DNA from: Balaenoptera acutorostrata
Lineage: Eukaryota; Chordata; Mammalia; Artiodactyla; Balaenopteridae
Direction of reading: 5' to 3'
Assembly (NCBI RefSeq): GCF_949987535.1
Contig: NC_080065.1
Span: 41,517,239-41,581,238, forward strand
DNA length: 64,000 bases
Part shown: piece after piece, positions 22,800 to 35,734 of the stretch
Numbering within the stretch: position 1 is the stretch's first letter
How the letters are laid out: every line of letters starts with the position of its first letter
Program-made: the position numbers and the translations under genes
Notes under the pieces: generated by a model
The model's database searches: none
Told to the model about the DNA's origin: nothing
Seen by the model: the letters and a program-made list of their open reading frames with translations, nothing else

Positions 22800-24290
22800 G
22801 CTTCTCTCTGCCACACCGTTTTTCCTAGTATGCTTTGATCATTTTTTAAAATTTATTCTCCTGGTAAGAACAGCAAGGTTGTAACATACTTCTTGCTTTC
22901 AAAACAATGTTGTAATGAACACATGTTTTCATACATGTCTCCTTATGGGTCTGGATAGAAGGTTCTCTGGGAAACTCCCAGGAGTAGGATTACGACGGCA
23001 TAAATTATACAGTTTTAATTCCACTACGTTTGGTCTCTGCAATGGCTACACAAGTTTACACTCCCTTTTCCATTGCTTTACCAATACTGGTGATATCCAG
23101 CTCTCAACATTTTGCCAAACTAATGGGTGAAGTCATATCTCGTTGTTGATTTACTTTACCCATCTTTGTTTACAGGGAAAGTTGAGCAACTCTCCACAGA
23201 ATTCTTAGCTGTGTAGTTTTCTCTGGATGGAAATTGTCTATTATTCTCCTTTGCCCCTTTTTAAAAAACTGGAATACCTGTCTTTTTCGTGTTGATTTTC
23301 AAGAATTTCTTGCATGTTCTAGATGCCAATCCCTAGATTATTTCACACATTGCAACTCTTCTCCTAGTTTATTAACCATTTTATTAACTTTGTCTCTGTT
23401 TTTTCCTCATTGAAATAGCTCTTTAATTTGATGTAATCAAATCCATATTCTCTCTCTCTCTCAAACTCTCTTTCTTTCCTTTGTGGTTTGTCCTCCTTGA
23501 GTTGTTTTTATTTTTATTTTTTAATATTTATTTATTTATTTGGCTTCACCAGGTCTTAGTTGCAGCACGCAGGATCTTCATTGCGACATGCAGGATCTTT
23601 GTTGCAGCATGAGGGATCTTTTAGTTGCAGCATGTGGGAACTTTAATTGCAGCATGCGAACTCTTAGTTGAGGCATGTGGGATCTAGTTCCCTGACCAGG
23701 GATAGAACCCAGACCCCCTGCATTGGGAGCGTGGAGCCTTAGCCTCTGGACCACCAGCAAAGTCCCTAGAGTTTTAATTAATATGATTTTCCACTGCCCC
23801 AAGGCAACATATATATTCTTCTGAATTTTTTCTTACTTTTTAAATTTTACTTTTCATTATAATGTTTAAACACACCTGGGGTAGCTTATTTATGGTATAA
23901 GGTATGGCTCCAACTTAATTTTCTTGAATTATATCAGTTTCCTAATGCCATCTACCAAACAATCTATCATTTTTGCACTCACTTATAGTTCAACATTATC
24001 ATATAGAAAATTCATATATGTGCTTTATGTGTGTATATATATTCCTGAGCTTGCTATTGTGTTCTGTGGTCTTTCTATCTGTGATGAATTCCGCACTGGT
24101 TTTATTATTATTATCATATCATTATTATGGCTTTGTACTATGTCTTGTATCTAGCAGGATGTGTTCCCATTCTTTGCTTTTCTTTAGATAAAAATGACTA
24201 AATTATTCATGGACCTTTATTCTTCCATGTATATTTTTGAATATAATTGCTAAGTTCCTCCAAACCTGCCTGATTGAATTTTGATTGAAA
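22800..24290 (-). mobile_element. Old L1/HAL1, antisense, split by a SINE
   Basis: Antisense L1-type landmarks: 'CCAGGAGTAGGATTACGACG', AAGTTTACACTCCCTTTTCC, GAATTTCTTGCATGTTCTAG, 'TTTGATGTAATCAAATCCAT', and on the far side of the inserted SINE a decayed continuation (e.g. TGGTATAAGGTATGGCTCCA). No open frame remains. Confidence 0.55.
23511..23767 (-). mobile_element. Older tRNA-derived SINE, antisense, inside an L1
   Basis: TTTATTTATTTATTTGGCTT tail, internal repeats of the 'TTGCAGCATG' type, a box B complement in GGGATAGAACCC, and end GGACCACCAGCAAAGTCCC. Internal TTGCAGCATG-like units occur four or more times, an expansion relative to the copy at 22470. Confidence 0.85.
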
Positions 24291-25040
24291 ATAGGATAGC
24301 ATCTCCTTGAAAATATTGACCATGCATATTTTAGACCCTTATTCTGCCTGGTCCCTTAATCCCGCTGACTTTAGGTTTTAGTTTATTGCCTTTCTTTTAT
24401 AACACCGATATGACAGTTTCCTAATTTTTCCTGTGCATTGGTATTGGAGAATCAGCTACCTTGACAAGTCATATGTTCTCAGGGCAGGTTTGAAATTTAG
24501 GCCCTAACTTGCAATTGACTGGTGAGTTTAGAAATGGGATGAGTACAGAGAGCTTGTGGTTTAACAATCAAGGCTCAACCATTCTATTTTAATTTGCACC
24601 CTTCTCCACACAGCACCAATATGGCTTAAGGACAAGCTGGGGTCTCTGGTCTTTCTATACCTGGTATCATTCAGTGTCTACCAGGAGAGCTCCAGCACTG
24701 TCCTGTATCACTCTGCTGTGTTTGGTTAATACAGGTACTCTTCCAGTCTGGGGTCAGCCTCCCTCTGACACTGTTAATGTTACCATCACAGGCCCTGCTT
24801 ATTAGTTCAGATTATCCAGAAAACTTAATAGTGTTGGCAGTTCGCAGCATTAATAAAACACATATTTAGACTTCTAAAGTGTATATTTGAGGCCAGCCAC
24901 AAAATTCCTGGCTTGCCAGATAACGCAGTAGAAGCAAGTTAGGAAACTTATCATGCTAGAAAAAAACTACTTGCTCTCACAGTTCAGAGGATGACTGTAA
25001 TAAAGTACACACACACACAAAAAGAGATTGTCACCCATGA
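24291..25040. other. Unassigned non-coding interval
   Basis: Near-average GC, no repeat family or coding signal that I recognise. Confidence 0.4.
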
Positions 25041-25044
25041 GGAA

Positions 25045-25302
25045 AGGTAGTGAGTATGTGTACAGTCTTGGAAGTAAAACTGCCTGGATTTGAATCCAGT
25101 GATACCTTTGAGTTACTACATGACCTTGCACTACTCAATTTAACCTCAGTTTCCCCCATCTACCAGATACCTATCTCATAGGGTTGTTGTGAAATTAAAT
25201 GAGTTAATTTCATATATATGTTCATATTTCACATATATATCTTAAAATTTGGCCTAGTACATGGTAGGCACCTCATAAATGTTAACCGTTGTTATTATTA
25301 CA
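25045..25302 (+). mobile_element. MIR SINE, sense, near full length
   Basis: Ordered MIR blocks: CTGGATTTGAATCCAGTGAT (box B region), CATGACCTTGCACTACTC, CCTCAGTTTCCCCCATCTAC, CATAGGGTTGTTGTGAAATT, and the 3' end CTCATAAATGTTAACCGTTG with TTATTATTA. Confidence 0.85.
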
Positions 25303-25673
25303 GTTGTTTTCAGAGATTCCAGGAGCTTAAAAATTTTGATTCTAGAAACCCAGTTATTTATCCTTTTCCCCCTGTTTTCTGCCCTCTAGTGGTAATTTTA
25401 AATATGAGTTCTTTGATTTTATATGAAATTCTTTTTCTTGAATATAAACCTACTTTGTTTCCCTGATCTTATTAAACCCAAATTATTTCAAGTGCAATCT
25501 TATATATGTATGACTGCATGCATTTTGCAACCATCTTTTATGGATTTGGTAAGGAATAGTTTGGGGATTGTATTGCAAAAGAAATTTTCTCTTCAATGCT
25601 TTTTGGATTCATTTCTCTAGGAAAGCTTTGTCTAAAAGTAATACCTTTCTCTAGAAACAAGAACTCTTCCTTT

Positions 25674-25804
25674 GGGAATTCCCTGGCAGTTTAGTGGTTA
25701 AGACTCTGTGTTCTCACTGCCGAGGGCCTGCATTCAATCCCCAGTCAAGGAACTAAGATCCCACAAGCCCGCACGGTGCAGCCAAACAAAATAAAACAAA
25801 ACAA
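25674..25804 (+). mobile_element. Short tRNA-Glu-derived SINE with 12-bp TSD
   Basis: About 130 bases: GGGAATTCCCTGGCAGTTTA, a tRNA-like part with GTGGTTAAGACTCTGTG and box B-like CATTCAATCCCC, then a CAAAACAAAATAAAACAAAA tail. Target duplication AACTCTTCCTTT (25662-25673) versus AACTATTCCTTT (25805-25816), one mismatch. This is the tRNA-only relative of the longer SINEs. Confidence 0.85.
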
Positions 25805-26127
25805 AACTATTCCTTTACCTGACATTCCCCTATAAGCTCTTACCCCATTTTAAGCCCTGTAAGAGTAACAAGGCATTTTTACATTAAACGTATTATTTCC
25901 CTGTTTCCTGAAAAGTAAGCATTTATCTACAAAGGTAACAGTGTCCCAGAGATAAAATGGTAGCATCCATAAGCTATTGGAAGCTTAATCAAATAATGAT
26001 AAAATACTTACTTGAAGTTATTGGTTGCCTTGAAAAAATCTGTCAACTTCCTTCCCTTCTCTTCCTTTCCTTATTAAAACCTTTACTTATACTCACTCTG
26101 AATTTAGAGATGAAGCAGATTATTCTT

Positions 26128-26490
26128 TTTTTCCAGCTTTATTGAGATATAATTGAGATATAACTTCATGTAAGTGTAAAGTGTACATGGGGCGATTTGA
26201 TACACATATTTATTAAGAAATGATTGCCATAATAAGGTTAGTTAACATCTCCATCACATCACATAATTCCCATTTGTGTGTGTGTGGTGAGAACATTTAA
26301 GATCTACTCTCTTGGCAACCTTCAAGTATATAATAAAGTATTGTTGACTATAGTCACTATGCTGTACATGAGATGCCTAGAACTTACTCATCCTGTAACT
26401 GGAAGCTTCTACCCTTTGATCAACATCTCCCCATCTCCCCCATTTCCCAGCCCCTTGCAACCACTATTCTACTCTTTAAAACAGATTATT
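26128..26490 (-). mobile_element. L1M 3' UTR, antisense
   Basis: CCAGCTTTATTGAGATATAA followed by GTTAACATCTCCATCACATC, 'TTTAAGATCTACTCTCTTGG', and 'ACTATAGTCACTATGCTGTA' are the antisense landmarks of an L1MA/L1M 3' UTR. Confidence 0.75.
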
Positions 26491-26624
26491 CTTAACTGTT
26501 TTATGGTGAAGGAGATTATTGTCAATTGGTATAAACAACAACTGACCAGTTGCCTTCCTATTTCCCTTTCCGCACTATCAGAATATAAATAATAGCAAAG
26601 ACCTAACTGGCACTTTTCTTTTTC

Positions 26625-26735
26625 TTTTTTACAGACAATTTTTTAAGGTGGTTTTAGGTTCACAGCAAGATTTAGAGGAAGTTACAGGTATTCCCCATAT
26701 GCCCCTCACAGGTATAACCTCCCCCCAACTGGCAT
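26625..26735 (-). mobile_element. Second L1M 3' UTR fragment, antisense
   Basis: TTTTAGGTTCACAGCAAGAT, GAGGAAGTTACAGGTATTCC and CCATATGCCCCTCACAGG follow the known order of antisense L1M. Confidence 0.65.
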
Positions 26736-27644
26736 TCTTAAGAACAGATCTTAGGTGATTTTACAACATAACTCTTTATATAGAGTTTTAAAATATCATC
26801 TTGGACCATACAGCTTTAGCAAATAGACATATCATAAAGAGGGCTATATTAAATTGTAAGAAATTAATTGAGTTATTTGAACGCCCTTGTATTTTTATTT
26901 ATAAACCAAAAAATGGAGTCAGAAAGGAGAATTGAAGAAGAACTATACTAGTAATAAACTACATGATTTAGTGAGTGGATCAAATATTCAAAAACAATCT
27001 TGAGCTACTTAATTTATTCATAGATTATTTTGTCCTTGATCGGGATAGGACAGTAAATATAAGAGAAGGAAAGAAGTTCCTGGCTTAATGAGTCTGTTCG
27101 GTTTGACTGGTAACATTTATTTCATGCTCCCTAAAACTTCCTTCTTTGAGCTTGGAGTGAAAAAACGCTTACTATAAAGAAAGTTTTATTACCTGCCCTT
27201 TCTGAGTTAGTGAAATAATGAAGACATGTAGATGTCAGAAATGCAAGATGTAAGATTGTAATCCTTAACGTAGAGTAAGAAAGATAAGAGCAGAAAAAAG
27301 TGGAAAGACTGACTACTCACTTCAGAAAAGAAATATGAGCGTCACCTTAGGAATGGCCAGCAAGAGCTTTTCAGGAATAGACATAAACCAGATACATAAG
27401 CCGGTATTTTGGGGCAACAGCACCAGTATTAGAAATCAATTTTTGGTACCAGTTCTTTTCAACTTTCTCTCAATTCCAAATTCTACATGCATAATCAGTG
27501 TAAGCTAATACAGCTGTGTTAAATTTATATTAAATATTAAAATTTATTTAATACACTTAATTTATTTTAATTCCATTGGATGAAAGAGTTAGCAAAAGCA
27601 AAATAAAGTTAAAAGGAGATTTTAAAAATTAGTCAAACAAGAGA
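26736..27644. other. Unassigned non-coding interval
   Basis: AT-rich. No coding or repeat feature recognised. Confidence 0.4.
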
Positions 27645-28170
27645 CAAAGGTTGTCTCCTTGACCAAACTCTAGCCAAGCTCCTCCAAGCCCTTCTCTCTA
27701 CTAAAGCTAAACCTTGGCCTTTAAAGGCTTAAACAGTAGCATATTCTCGAACAGCTCAAGACCAGAGAAAACTCACAGCTGCCCCCAAAATTTACTGTGT
27801 TCCAGCCAACACCTGAAGAGGGAGCCCCTGTCTCCCAGCATTGTTGGAGGATAGGAGCTTAATTAACTTCAATAAGTAATAAATGCCAATTAGCAAACCC
27901 AGATGGCTTTCACATGGACCAACCCTTCTACCTGCTTTTTGTAATTTTTCACTTCCTTGACTCTACTGAGCCCTCATTCACTTCCTTCCCTATTCACTCC
28001 TTCTCCTTTTAAAACGCTGTGTAAAGCGCTCCTTTTAAAACCAGTCACTTCTGTATAAATCGAAGTTGAGTTCAGTTCACATCAGACTCTTTTCTCTGTG
28101 CAATAGTATATGACTGATTAAAGTCTGTCCTTACCACTTTACTGTCTGGCTTCGTTTATCTTTGACAGAG
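27645..28170 (+). mobile_element. Solitary endogenous-retrovirus-like LTR
   Basis: LTR-like architecture in sense: a C-rich U3-like region, a TATA-like CTGTATAAAT at about 28051-28060, then ATTAAA at 28118-28123 followed by GTCTGTCCTTACCACTTTAC and an end in TTTGACAG. No retroviral coding sequence lies alongside. Class not assigned. Confidence 0.5.
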
Positions 28171-28284
28171 GAAGTGGAAGAAACAGAAAAAAATAAGAAG
28201 TGTCCCATACCCACAAAAAGCAGGTGCCCAATCTAGTAAAAATAATAAAACTAAAGGGAAATATATGAACTCACTGATTGAAAC

Positions 28285-28930
28285 ATGTTTTATTAGTGCT
28301 TATCATAGTAATGTACTACGCTAGGTATTGGAGACAAAATAGTGAACAAAAATTTCCTTCTAAAAAAAATGGCAGTATGGTGGACTACCCACTTAAAAAT
28401 AATGTGTAAGGACCATGAAGGGGTCAAGAACAGAGTTCTTCAGAGAACTTGTCTTGGAGAGTCAGTTAAGATTTGCCCATGGGAATAACATCTAAGATGA
28501 ATCCTGAAGGATAAGCAGGAGTTAGGAAGAATTGAGAAAAGAGTGCTCCAGACAGAGAGAAGAGCAAATGCCAGGAAGTAAGAAAAAGAATCCGCCAGCA
28601 CACGTGAATGAGCAGGTTCAAGGAGCTGAAAGAAATTCAGCATAGCTGGAGAGTAGAGCTGTGGGGCAGGGAAGAGAGTGATGGGGAAATCCAAGATGAA
28701 GGAGGAAGACTGGAGCCAGAGTCTAAAATGTCCTCTTAGGGTATGTTAGAGCTTATACCTTATCACACAGGAAGGGGAAATATGCAGGAGTTTCAAGTTA
28801 CGGTTAACATGGCTTTTTTATTGGAAAATGGATTGGAATAAACAAGATAGGAAATGGAAAGAAATGGATTTATTCAAGAATTATTTAGGAAACAGAATAT
28901 ATAGGGATTGGGGATTACTTGGCTCTAGGG
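28285..28930 (-). mobile_element. L2-related LINE sequence, antisense
   Basis: GCTAGGTATTGGAGACAAAA is antisense L2 3' sequence. Downstream, CCTGAAGGATAAGCAGGAGT, GAGTGCTCCAGACAGAGAGA and CAAGGAGCTGAAAGAAATTC are recurrent in antisense L2/CR1-clade LINEs. The minus-strand frame at 28440-28694 belongs to this element. Confidence 0.55.
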
Positions 28931-30185
28931 TGTAGGAAACAGAAGGGAAGAAACCAAAGTTGAAATTCCCATTTGGGGCCTGGGTAGTTCAGTGACCGGT
29001 GCTTCCATGCTGGTTAAATATGGAAAGCTGGTTTGTTGGAAGAATGGGGCAGATGTATTCTGTGATTAAAGATCCACTCCACCTTACCTTACAAGCGAGG
29101 AAACTGAGATCTTTATTTTAGTTGAATAAAAAAGCACCACACTAAGATCTTACTGTATACAAGGGTTTAGTCAATGAATGTACCAGAGGATAGAAGGTAA
29201 TGTATAAATCAAAATATACAGCATAATTATTACAACTATATACATTTCTTTTGTACAAGACACAATGAAAGGGAGGGAGGGAGTCTAGAAAAGAATAAAA
29301 GCAAACAACAAAAATAAGAGAATTTCACTCTATGAAATAAGAAAGCAGATAGAAACATCCAAGATATTGGATAATCAAGAAGTTAAAATATGTAAATAGG
29401 TAAGAAGTGGACAATTGGAATTTTTCCATTATTCTTCAGGAGCTACATTAAAAAGATTTAGCAAGACAACCATTAAGAAATACCATACCTTAAAAATCTA
29501 ACCACCAGACATACTCATGCAGATTTTACTTTAATTTTTTTAAAGTCCTGTACTTCTTCTCTATACTTTTATTGAATTTTTCAGTCATTTATGTTTTTAC
29601 ATATTTTACTTGTTTGACAATTTTGAAGTAGGAAAAATCTTCATTATTTTCCACCCAGGTTAGAAATGCTGCTATGAAACCTGAAAATTTATATCAAACA
29701 TAGGCAATGAGGAACTTCTAAAGTTTGTTTGCTTTCTTCCTTTCTGCTCTGGAATCACACAGTTTCAGAAACTTTTTATTGTTGTTGTTTTTACCACAAA
29801 AGAGCATAAGTTCTCTTTTAAAAATGACAATGGAATTATTGGAAATTCTCTTAAATTATCAGTGCTAAATATGACATGTTTTATATTTAACAGTTAACAG
29901 GAGTTGTTCTGTTCTTAATGAGATTCTATATTATAAAAAAAACTGTTTCACTTAGGTAACTGATTCCATTAATTTTCTTCTGATAAAAATATATGTATTA
30001 AAAATATACATATATGTATTGCTTTAGGTGTATTTAGAAACCTTTATCTTTATCTTATTCTTAATATTACCTGTAAAGTTTAGGTAGTGTAGCAAAATTT
30101 TACAAATTAAGATTTTACTCAGATCTTATCTTCTAATGGAAATCTGCCTGAACAGACTCTGCTGAATTCTTTTGGCACACTATTT
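28931..30185. other. Unassigned non-coding interval
   Basis: No gene recognised. Contains a short GGGAGGGAGGGAG run near 29272-29284. Confidence 0.4.
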
Positions 30186-30189
30186 TGCC

Positions 30190-30400
30190 ATGTATTCACC
30201 CATAAAATTTTTTGATGTTTTACGATAGGCCGGGCACTATTTTAAGTGCTGAAAATATAAGGCAAGCAAAACCAGAAAGGACCCTGACTTTATGGAGCCT
30301 GTGTTCAGTCCAATGACCTAAGGCAAAACTGCAAAATACAGTGCAAAGCACATTGGAAGCTATATAAATCAAGGGCTCGGTGCAATAGAGAGATGAAGTA
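30190..30400 (-). mobile_element. L2 3' end, antisense
   Basis: GGCCGGGCACTATTTTAAGT, GCTGAAAATATAAGGCAAGC and TTTATGGAGCCTGTGTTCAG follow the antisense L2 order (complement of the 3' terminal block). Confidence 0.55.
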
Positions 30401-31025
30401 AAATAGTAATAATGATACTATAATCTACTGTTCCCTTTAAAAAGTAAGCCTCTGCTTCAAATTTTATTACAATCAAAGTACAAGAATGCCACTAGAAAGA
30501 CAACACTTGAGATCAAGATGGGAATGTATATTAAACTGTTCAAGTTAGTGGGATGGAAATAATCATATTTTAAGATTTCTAGTGAGTGATATTTCATTTT
30601 TTAAAAACAAGTTGAATGTATACATTATGCACATACTCCCAAAGTATCTTCAGAGAGAGTAGGCTAGTACATACTCATATCTTAATATGCCCACCGTAAC
30701 TAAATGTTTATTCCTTGGGCTTTGTGAATGAGTGTCCTAAAGTACTTCTTTCTCTCAAATTTAAATTAGATAGAATATTGTTATTCATGCTTAGAGCTAA
30801 TTTTCTGGTTTGTTTGTTTTTTTAAGTTCTTGTATGTATCCTCCCTAGAGTATAGCTTAATTATAGGTCTTTTAACCATTTGATTTTTCTTTCATTCTTT
30901 TTTGTTTGGTTGGTTTTGGTTTGTTGTTGTTTGTTGTTTTGTTTTGTCTTGTTTTGTTTGCATGGAGATTTAAGAGTAAGTAGTTTGTATTTGAAAAAGA
31001 CACTGACAAGAGGCATCCTAAGGGA

Positions 31026-31028
<3 letters not shown>

Positions 31029-31075
<47 letters not shown>
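31029..31075. repeat. (TA)n microsatellite, about 23 units
   Basis: Uninterrupted TA dinucleotides at the left end of an old interspersed repeat. Both strands carry spurious YIYIY open frames. Confidence 0.97.
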
Positions 31076-31079
<4 letters not shown>

Positions 31080-31081
31080 CG

Positions 31082-31505
31082 AATTTATTATTATAAGGAA
31101 TTTGCTCATGCCGTCATGGAGACTGAAAAGGCGCAAGATCTGCACGGTGAGTAAGCAAGTTAGAGACTCAGGAGAGCTAAAGCATAGTTCCAGTCCTTAG
31201 GCCAGTGGGCTTCAGACCCAGGAAGAGTTAATCTTTCAGTTCAAGTTTGAAGACAGGAAAAACTGATATCTCAGTTTAAAGCCAGTCAGGCAGAAGGAGT
31301 TTCCTCTTACTCAGCCTCTTGGTTCTATTTAGACTTTCAACTGATTGGATGAGGCCCGTCCACATTAGGGAGGGCAATCTGCTTTATTCAGTCTACTGAT
31401 CCAAATATGAATCTCATCCAAACACTGTCACAAGAATATTCAAAATAATATTTCACCAAATACCTGTGGTCCAGTCAAATTACCACATAAAATTAACTAT
31501 CATAA
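31082..31505 (+). mobile_element. Unnamed old interspersed repeat (pair with 19490-20065)
   Basis: TTATTATTATAAGGAATTTG, CAACTGATTGGATGAGGCCC, AGGGAGGGCAATCTGCTTTA and the end CAAATTACCACATAAAATTA are recurrent blocks in mammalian genomes. I cannot name the family. The (TA)n tract at 31029-31075 abuts its left end. Confidence 0.5.
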
Positions 31506-31939
31506 GTGACTTTAATTAGTTTCCTTTGTCTTCTCAAGCTAACAAATAATGCCATAGCATTCAGAGGAAGGAGAGAGAGTTGACACAAAAACCAACCCAT
31601 TGACAACTATTTACTGCATACCTACTGTGTGTTCACAAACTGCCTTCAGGGTCTGGTCATCTGACTGTAAATCTAATCCATGCAATAGGACATGAAGATA
31701 CATGCAGCAGGAGGTCAGGATAGAATAAAGAGTTTTCCTGGGCAATCAGGTAGGGTTAATGGGGGAGAAGTGAGCAGATAGAATGAACAAGCAGGAATAA
31801 AGATAGGGATCGATATGACATGTTAGGACAGAGAGTTTAATTTACTTAGAGCAGACTATGCCTGTACATCAGTGATGGGAAGTAAGGTTAGACAGGTAGG
31901 TGGTAGTCCATTTATGAGAAACCTTGGAACTTACATAAT

Positions 31940-32145
31940 ATACTATTCTATCTGTATAGTGCTTTACAATTTTAAAACTGCTTTGAGATACTTATCTTTT
32001 TTGGTCCTTTAAACAAAACCACTTTTAACAACTTTGTGAGGTAAATATTATCATTATTTATTTTTATAGTAGAGAAGCCTTATTATTATACGGATGTTGG
32101 AGCTACCATCTGATTCCTACGTCAGTGCTCTTTTCCCATTGAAGT
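31940..32145 (-). mobile_element. MIR SINE, antisense, diverged
   Basis: ATAGTGCTTTACAATTTTAA, 'AACAACTTTGTGAGGTAAAT' and TATTATCATTATTTATTTTT follow the antisense MIR order. The 3' side, CTGATTCCTACGTCAGTGCT, is compatible with the tRNA-related part. Confidence 0.55.
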
Positions 32146-32369
32146 GGCAGCAGAGGACAATTTATGATTCTTGAGCAAGGGATGTTACTATAAAAACAGT
32201 GTTTTAGAAGGCTTGATCTTGGTTTATGAGATCAAGAGTGACACCTGGGAAGTCAGGAGGCAGCAATAATGCTTTGTGCTTATTCAGGCATTAAATGTTA
32301 TCACAGAATAAAGGAATGAAGGAAAATTGACATGAGTGGAGTCATTTTGAAAGGAAGAAATGACAAACA

Positions 32370-33890
32370 CTTACATGTGTGATCTATGAAAATGTACGTA
32401 GTAAGATATACAGTAAAGACACAGAGATAAAGAGAAGGTAGATCCCCACTTTAAAAATTTAGGAAGATATATTTTATCTATTTCTAAGTTTCTAAGTTTA
32501 AATTCAGCTTAGTTTTAAAGCTATCCAAATGTTCACTGTCATTTTTGACTTACATTATCTTGTGGTGTCCCCCACATTTAAGGGGAAAAAACTCTCACAA
32601 GAAGGTTTTTCTCATAGATTTAAAATCATCTCGTGGAACACAGATGATCAACAGATCAAACAACTTGAAAAAAGGTAATTGTTGAAAGTACTTCTACTAT
32701 GTTGACAGTACTTTTTTTTCAGTTCTCTCTGTTCTCATGATAATGACCTTCATTATAATACTGCTAAATATATCTCACAAACACCTTTACAATGTTCATA
32801 TATATAATATGATTTTTTTTTCTCTTTTTCTAGATACACAGAAAATTGGAAAATAGGCCCTTAGCTAGAAAGGATTGAGAGAGAAGGCTATTCTGAGAAT
32901 TTAAAAATGAAAACAAAATAAATCATTAAACTTCTACTTATTTTTAAGGTACACATTCAAAACAAACTTTGAATTTAATTCATTTGACCTCCTCTGTTTC
33001 GTTTCTGGTTTGATACACAAATACATTTCTCCTAGGGTAAGAAATTCCCTAAGCAAATAAAATAAACGTAGTTCTTGTAGATTCAGAGCAAATCCAGCCA
33101 TTTAAAAGACTCTGTCATCATCCTTAGAGTAATAATCAAAGAAAAATTGGCTTTTACAGGCAGAGTTTATACTGACCAATTCTCTGTTTTGTTTGGTTTT
33201 GGACACTTTATCTATTAAAATTTAGAGAAGAAATAAAATACTTGTTCTTTATCTTACATAAAGATTCAGGGAATGGAAAAGAAAACACAAAATAAATATA
33301 GTTTCTACTCTTTAAGAGTTTTAAAAAAGATTTATAAGGTGGGTGTAAGAAGAATTTAGCTATTGTTGTTTTAGCCCAACACACTACATATGAGGAACAA
33401 GTAAGTACAAATTAACAGTTTATCTAAATAGATGGTACAAGTACTGGGGTGACTTAGAGTAGTCATGGCAGATACCAGGTGGGGTTTAGGAGGGAATGTG
33501 CTTAATAAAGCTTAATATAGAGCTGTCCTGCAGGAGGGAACACATCTGAAATGGCAATGGGGAAGGACAAACAAGCTGGGTAAGTGTGAGAAACAACTTG
33601 ACTGTTGGGAAGTGTGGTGTCAAGGGCCCTGCATATTAATAAAGATTCTCAAACTCAGTGGAGGGGGAAATTTTTTTTTAAAGCGGCATGGAAATATATC
33701 ATGAGACTTTTATAAAATCAAGATACTTCAGAATGAAACTGGCCAAAATGCCAAACCTTATGTATTTTCCACCAGAGTACAGAAATGGAGATTCTTTCTA
33801 AAAGTATGATGTTTAGATTTCTTTTTAAAAGAGAAAGCAAGAAAGAAAGGAAGGAAAAAAGGAAAGAACATTTTGTTGGGTTAAGTCAAG
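32370..33890. other. Unassigned non-coding interval
   Basis: AT-rich. A purine-rich run (AAGAAAGGAAGG type) lies at 33830-33868. No coding signal. Confidence 0.4.
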
Positions 33891-33894
33891 TATT

Positions 33895-34120
33895 TTCTTA
33901 CAAAAATTAAGTTCAAGATTAGTGGTTATTAGAGGGGAAGGGGGGTGGGGAGAGAGCAAAATGGATAAAGGGGGTCAACTGTATGGTGATGGATGGAAAC
34001 TAAACTTTTGCTGGTGAGCACGCTGTAATGTATACAGAAGTCGGAATATAATTTGTGCACATGAAACTTATATAATGTTATCAGCGAATGTTGCCTCAAT
34101 TAAAAAAAATCAGCAAAAAA
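33895..34120 (+). mobile_element. L1M 3' UTR, sense
   Basis: TAGTGGTTATTAGAGGGGAA, GGGGGTGGGGAGAGAGC, 'TATGGTGATGGATGGAAACT' and 'CATGAAACTTATATAATGTT' followed by poly-A-like sequence give the L1M 3' end in sense. Confidence 0.7.
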
Positions 34121-34644
34121 AAAATGTAGTTCAGCTTCAGAGTATCTTTTTTATTTCCTAGTGGCAGAAAACATAAACAATGCAACCACAAACAAACCTT
34201 AACATAAATTTTATTTTCTTCCTCATTGCTTTGTGCATAGTTTAGTCACCTATGGATCATTTATTCCACCTACAAAGTTGCAGAAAAAAATTTTAAATCT
34301 TTTCCCAATATATTACAGAACTAATATCCTATTTGTGCTTCATAGTTGATTGGCTGTATTTACGTTTATTTTCCTTTAAAAAAATCACATATCAACATGT
34401 GAAAAGCATCCCCTCCTCCATTGCAAGCTATATTTAAAATTGCCCAGGTGGTGCTGTCATCAGCATTTTACCTATTCTTTATGCGTATATGATAATCATT
34501 ATTTTGTGTTTCTTACAAGTCTTATAATTTTTCCTAAAATACTGATTTGCTGCCGAGATGCTTCAAATGTGTATACACCATATTCTTGTTCTCTTTTACC
34601 CATCTGTTAATTGTGCACATCAAACTATAATTCATATCTAAATA

Positions 34645-34735
34645 ATTAGAAGCAATGTCTGTACATAGTCAGAACTCAGTAACTGAAGATTAAAGGAATG
34701 AATGAATGAATGACGAATGAATGAATGGTAAATGC
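34645..34735 (+). mobile_element. L2 terminus with (GAAT)n expansion
   Basis: GTACATAGTCAGAACTCAGT followed by GAATGAATGAATGA units: the L2 3' terminus, whose tail repeat has expanded. Confidence 0.5.
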
Positions 34736-35104
34736 ACCCGTGGTGGGAGAAGGGAGATACTGATTATATCTGTATTTGTATCCGAAAAAAGCTCAAAAGA
34801 TAAAATAAATATCCTTGGTAAGATAAAACTTGTATCTCAGTCAGCATTAAACTAAAATTACAAGTAGAGAGTAGGACTGATCGTAAATTTGTATCACATG
34901 TAAGTAATACATTTTTTCTCTGTGTAAAAATTTTAAAATATTGTAGATAAGATTAAGGTCCCTTTGAACATAACCCCATAGATAATACATATAATATTGA
35001 TTTGTGGATATGTGGGATTTTTTTTCCCACAAGAGAACTCTGAACAAATATTTTGTAGCAGGAATGAGGGACAAAACCAAGGCAGACGATCTACATAGCA
35101 ATAA

Positions 35105-35345
35105 TAGAAATAGCTAATATCTCCTAAATTCCAAGTCGCTTTTTAAAATACTTGTGCCCACATTAGCACACTGAAGCCTTACAAGGGCCCGAGGTAGTTA
35201 CTAGATTATTCTGATCGCGCAAATGAGTAAACTGAGGCATTTAGAAGTTAAGTACTTTCTTCAAAGTCATGGAACTTGCAAGTTGTGGAGTTTGGATTTG
35301 AACCTAAGTAAGGCGACTCCTGCTTCTGCTCAAAACCACCACATC
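35105..35345 (-). mobile_element. MIR SINE, antisense
   Basis: Antisense MIR blocks in order: GAGTAAACTGAGGCATTTAG, 'AAGTTAAGTACTTTCTTCAA', 'GGAGTTTGGATTTGAACCTA' and a closing GCGACTCCTGCTTCTGCTC. Confidence 0.75.
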
Positions 35346-35734
35346 ACATACAAAATGTGTAGAGCAAAAGGGAGCCTATGATTGAGTGCTGATCATACAA
35401 CCGTCATTGACACACAGCATGCACCTGCATTGGTACAAAACAGGCTCCCATCCAAGTTAACTCACATTTCTCACGTGACTGCGGGATACTCTAGCAAATT
35501 CTAGGATTTATATTCTATTTTCCAATTGGTTGTTCTTCTCGTGTGTGGGAAATCCGCATCAGTTCTCAAATGTGTTTCTTCTTGATTAGTAACTGAATCA
35601 AACTCACAAGGGGGGGACTCAGATATTCCAAGGTCCTCTGGCTCCAATTCTGTGAATCAATATTAATATACTCTTGTTCAACATAGATGATCCCAACTAA
35701 GCATCATTTCCATTAAGCCGCACATCAGCGTGTG

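Noticed and set aside
30861..31200. Frames rich in YIYIYI across (TA)n on both strands
   Set aside because: Simple-repeat translation; the same occurs at 3935-4138, 38633-38950 and 54102-54409.
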